DNA of 7,972 bases from Methylotenera_A sp031429035 (lineage in GTDB: Bacteria; Pseudomonadota; Gammaproteobacteria; Burkholderiales; Methylophilaceae), in contig JANOYU010000016.1 in assembly GCA_031429035.1 (NCBI GenBank), forward strand, positions 1 through 7,972, written 5' to 3'. The stretch's first letter is position 1; each line of letters begins with the position of its first letter. A model generated the notes under the pieces. That model was not told the DNA's origin, did no database searches, and saw nothing but the letters and a program-made list of their open reading frames with translations. Positions 5,263 through 7,972 of this stretch are shown piece by piece. The position numbers and the translations under genes are program-made.

Positions 5263-7972
5263 TCAAACCTGCCCCTGTTTTTCAAATCGCCCAAAGTGCA
5301 ACATAATCGTTGGTAAAATCAGCAAGTTTAAAATGGTCGAGGTAATTAATCCACCGACAATAATCGTCGCCATTGGCCCTTCAATCTCACGCCCAGGTTG
5401 TCCGCTGCCAATAGCCAGCGGCAGCAAGCCTAGCGCGGTGACTAGCGCAGTCATCAAAATAGATGGCAAGCGCTCTGACGCGCCGCGAATGCAGGTTTCT
5501 AAGTTCCATACGCAGTTTTCTGCATTCACCAAATGTTGGTAGTGAGAAACTAACATAATCGAATTTCGCAGGGTAATGCCAAAAAGCGTGACAAAGCCGA
5601 CTAGCGAGCCAAGCGATATCCAACCACCGGTAAATAGCGCTGCCAGCACGCCGCCAATAAGGGCAAATGGTAGATTTGCAAAGGTGAGCAGCAAGTTACG
5701 TAGGCTGCCAAAGGCAATGTACAACATCAAAAATATCGCGACGCCAGCCAGCAGCGAATGCACAATTAAATCTTCGCGCGATTTGGCGTTGGCTTCGGCC
5801 TCGCCAGTAAATTCTACATAACTGCCTGCGCTTAAATTAACCTCGGCTTTAATGCGCGCTTTAAGCTCGGCGGTAAAGCTGGCTACATCGCGGCCTTGCA
5901 CATTGCTGGTAACGGTTTGTATGCGTTTGGCGCCTGCATGCAATATTTTAGAGCGGCCATTTTCTTGCGTAATAAACGCCACATCTTTTAAGTGCAAAAT
6001 TTTCCCATCTGGGTTAAACAGCGGAATATTGCCAAGGTCTTCCACATCGTCACGCGCTTCTTCATTTAGCACCACGCTTACGCCCACCACGCGGCTGCCA
6101 ATATATACTTGCGATACAGGCACGCTCTCGTTAGCAGCGCGAATAGTATCCAGCACATCGACTGCTTGCAAACCCCAGGTAGAGAGTTTATCTGGGCGCA
6201 GCCGAATCGCCACTTGTGGCGTACCAGGTGGCGATTGCACCAACACATCACTTGCACCTTTAATGCTAGAAACTAGCCCTGCAATTTTTTGCGCATCGCG
6301 GTCTAGCGCGTCTAAATCGCTGCCGTAAATGTTAATCACCGTGTTGGCAGCATAGCCAGAAATGGTTTCTTCAATGCGCTCGGTTAAAAATGTATTGATG
6401 GCAAAATTAACGCCCACAAAGCCAATTTCTGCTTTGCCGTCACCATCAGTATCCACGGCCTCCCCAGCCAGTTCTTCGCGAATATCCGCCAAAATACGGT
6501 CTTGCTCTTGCCCCGAAAGCGTACCAATTTCAATTTCAAATTCGCTGTAATGCGTGCCAAACGTATCGGCACCATTTTGCGCGCGGCCCACCCATTGCGT
6601 GACTGATTTTACGCCTTCAATTTTGCCTAACACCTTAGCCACTTGTTTGCCTAAACGCAGCGATTCGCCCTCTGACGTGCCTGGTACGGCGGTCATGTGC
6701 ATAATAAAATGGCCTTCGTGCAGGGCAGGGATAAACTGACTTTTAAACAGCGGCAAAATGCCAAGCCCTAATGTAATCAACAAAAAGCTTACCGCAATGA
6801 TGGTTTTATATTGCTTTTCGATGCTGTGCAGCAGTTTCACATAGCGCGTTTTCATCCACCGAATCACTGGCGGATCGCCTGCATCTAAATTTGCGTTGCC
6901 CAGCATCACATAGCACAGCGCAGGCGTCAGCGTAAGCGCGATAAGCAGCGAAGCTAAAATAGCCAAAATGTAAGCAAAGCCCAGCGGCGCGAATAGCTTG
7001 CCTGCCACACCGCTTAAAGTAAGCAGCGGCATAAACACCAACACCACGATAATTGTTGCGTACAGCACAGAGCTACGCACTTCCATTGATGCGTTGTAAA
7101 CTACCTGATGAATTGGCAAGGGCAGGGCTAGGCTGCGGTTTTCACGGAGGCGACGGAATATGTTTTCGGTATCAATTATGGCATCATCTACAACCTCACC
7201 TAATGCAATAGCTAAGCCGCCTAACACCATGATATTTAATCCTATTCCAAAATAGCTCATCACCACAATAGCAGTGAGTAAAGATAGCGGAATAGCGGTG
7301 GCCGAGATAAATGCAGTGCGTGCGTTAAACAAAAATAAGAACAAAATACCAATGACTAAAATGGAGCCAATCAGAATATCGGCACGCACGCCTTGCAGCG
7401 CCGTATCAATAAAGTTGGCAGGGCGAAACAAGCCTTCGTGCATTTGTACTTGCTGCGTTTGTAAGCTGGGTTTTAGTTCTTGCAGCGCCGCTTCAATGGC
7501 TTGGGTAACCGCATGGGTATTGGCTCCCAGCTGCCCTTGTACCGATAAATAAATGCCTGTTTCTGTATTAATGGCCGCAGCGCTAATAGAAGGCGCAGCG
7601 CCTTCCACCACGCTGCCCACGTCGCCTAACTTAATACTGAGGCCGTTTTTGTGTGTGATAACGGCCTTGGCTAAGGTGGCTGCATTGGTGGCTTGGCCTT
7701 CGGTATTTACAATAATGCGCTGGTTGCTGTTTTGAATGTAACCTGCGCCAGAAACACCGGTGGCACGCTGCGTGGCGGCCACCACGTCATTTAAATTCAG
7801 TTGATATTGCAGCAGTTTTGTTGGGTCAACTTGTACCTGAAACTGCCGCACTTCGCCGCCAAACACGTTAACATCGGCCACGCCTGGAATCGCCAATAAA
7901 TGCGGCGTAATAGTCCAATCGACCAGTGTGCGTAATTGCATCAAGCTGCGTTTTTTACTGGTAAGGCCAAAG
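5263..7972 (-). CDS. CzcA-like (HME-type) RND efflux pump, N-terminus missing
   Basis: 902 residues are visible; the frame runs off the right edge, and against ~1040-residue relatives about 140 N-terminal residues are absent. Numbering here starts at 7944. The visible part begins in the first periplasmic porter region (LRTLVDWTITPHLLAIPGVADVNVFGG). It passes through TM2-TM6 (about 188-350), a second periplasmic region (about 400-725) and TM8-TM12 (about 730-882). The TM4 segment ALGEVVDDAIIDTENIFRRL has acidic residues E250, D253, D254, D258 and E260, placed where CzcA/CusA pumps keep their proton-relay acids. Such inner-membrane trimers work with a membrane-fusion protein and an outer-membrane channel, which would lie beyond the right edge. 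The export substrate (metal ion or other) cannot be read from this. Residues 495-508 form an acidic insertion. No terminator was recognised past the stop. Confidence 0.9.
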   Translation of the reverse strand, partial: FGLTSKKRSLMQLRTLVDWTITPHLLAIPGVADVNVFGGEVRQFQVQVDPTKLLQYQLNLNDVVAATQRATGVSGAGYIQNSNQRIIVNTEGQATNAATLAKAVITHKNGLSIKLGDVGSVVEGAAPSISAAAINTETGIYLSVQGQLGANTHAVTQAIEAALQELKPSLQTQQVQMHEGLFRPANFIDTALQGVRADILIGSILVIGILFLFLFNARTAFISATAIPLSLLTAIVVMSYFGIGLNIMVLGGLAIALGEVVDDAIIDTENIFRRLRENRSLALPLPIHQVVYNASMEVRSSVLYATIIVVLVFMPLLTLSGVAGKLFAPLGFAYILAILASLLIALTLTPALCYVMLGNANLDAGDPPVIRWMKTRYVKLLHSIEKQYKTIIAVSFLLITLGLGILPLFKSQFIPALHEGHFIMHMTAVPGTSEGESLRLGKQVAKVLGKIEGVKSVTQWVGRAQNGADTFGTHYSEFEIEIGTLSGQEQDRILADIREELAGEAVDTDGDGKAEIGFVGVNFAINTFLTERIEETISGYAANTVINIYGSDLDALDRDAQKIAGLVSSIKGASDVLVQSPPGTPQVAIRLRPDKLSTWGLQAVDVLDTIRAANESVPVSQVYIGSRVVGVSVVLNEEARDDVEDLGNIPLFNPDGKILHLKDVAFITQENGRSKILHAGAKRIQTVTSNVQGRDVASFTAELKARIKAEVNLSAGSYVEFTGEAEANAKSREDLIVHSLLAGVAIFLMLYIAFGSLRNLLLTFANLPFALIGGVLAALFTGGWISLGSLVGFVTLFGITLRNSIMLVSHYQHLVNAENCVWNLETCIRGASERLPSILMTALVTALGLLPLAIGSGQPGREIEGPMATIIVGGLITSTILNLLILPTIMLHFGRFEKQGQV
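6421..6462 (-). other. DxDxDG acidic insertion in the RND periplasmic domain
   Basis: Residues 495-508 of the visible pump read EAVDTDGDGKAEIG. They sit between the REELAG helix and the conserved FVGVNFAINTFLTERIEE stretch. D498, D500, D502 and G503 form a DxDxDG loop like those of calcium-binding EF-hand or dockerin-type motifs. Relatives I recall run from the helix almost directly into FPGVNF, so this appears to be a lineage-specific insertion. The frame is intact on both sides. Confidence 0.6.

Noticed and set aside
5387..5623. 78-codon minus-strand frame and several plus-strand frames across 5333-7735
   Set aside because: They are shadows of the RND gene in other frames; the RND frame carries continuous family motifs and membrane segments.
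7942..7944. TTG as the start of the RND pump
   Set aside because: The frame is open to the window edge (FGLTSKKRSLMQLRTL...), and pumps of this family have about 140 more residues upstream, including TM1.

Overview
The window looks like part of the chromosome of a methylotrophic betaproteobacterium, most likely Methylophilaceae (Methylotenera/Methylophilus/Methylovorus type). This rests on gene content. A run of proteins matches families tied to the tetrahydromethanopterin (H4MPT) and methanofuran/methylofuran one-carbon cofactors: ATP-grasp MfnD-like, hydantoinase/ASKHA-type MfnF-like, amino-acid-kinase MfnE-like, and a pterin carbinolamine dehydratase. They sit in an AT-leaning genome with a PabB and a proteobacterial RND pump. 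The genus is inference; no marker gene is present.

Layout. (1) 1-59, minus strand: the first 19 codons of a HisA/HisF-like TIM-barrel gene running off the left edge. (2) 51-3654, plus strand: a tightly packed group of an ATP-grasp ligase (MfnD-like), a hydantoinase-fold protein (MfnF-like, overlapping it by 8 bp) and pabB (6 bp later). The ATP-grasp gene starts head-to-head with the HisA-like gene, and the two reading frames overlap by 9 bp. (3) 3655-3820: an AT-rich spacer with hairpins, probably separating two transcription units. (4) 3821-4869, plus strand: an amino-acid-kinase-fold gene (MfnE-like) and a pterin-4a-carbinolamine dehydratase-like gene. (5) 4870-5262: a 393-bp spacer between convergent genes, packed with three different palindromic elements and a longer segment that looks like a dispersed intergenic repeat. 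(6) 5263-7972, minus strand: a CzcA-like (HME-type) RND inner-membrane pump lacking its N-terminus at the right edge.

How the genes fit together. The MfnD-, MfnE- and MfnF-like proteins correspond to three linked steps in building the methanofuran core: glutamyl-tyramine/tyrosine ligation, furan-phosphate activation, and joining of the two halves. PabB makes the aminodeoxychorismate that becomes p-aminobenzoate, a building block of H4MPT as well as folate. The dehydratase-like protein belongs to pterin chemistry. The left five plus-strand genes therefore read as a cofactor-supply cluster for the formaldehyde-oxidising H4MPT pathway. The RND pump is a separate, convergent unit with no evident link.

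Points worth a second look: the head-to-head overlapping start codons, a 21-bp triplication inside pabB, an aspartate-rich DxDxDG insertion in the pump's periplasmic domain, the composite palindromic repeat block, and a 17-bp exact match between that block and the ATP-grasp gene.
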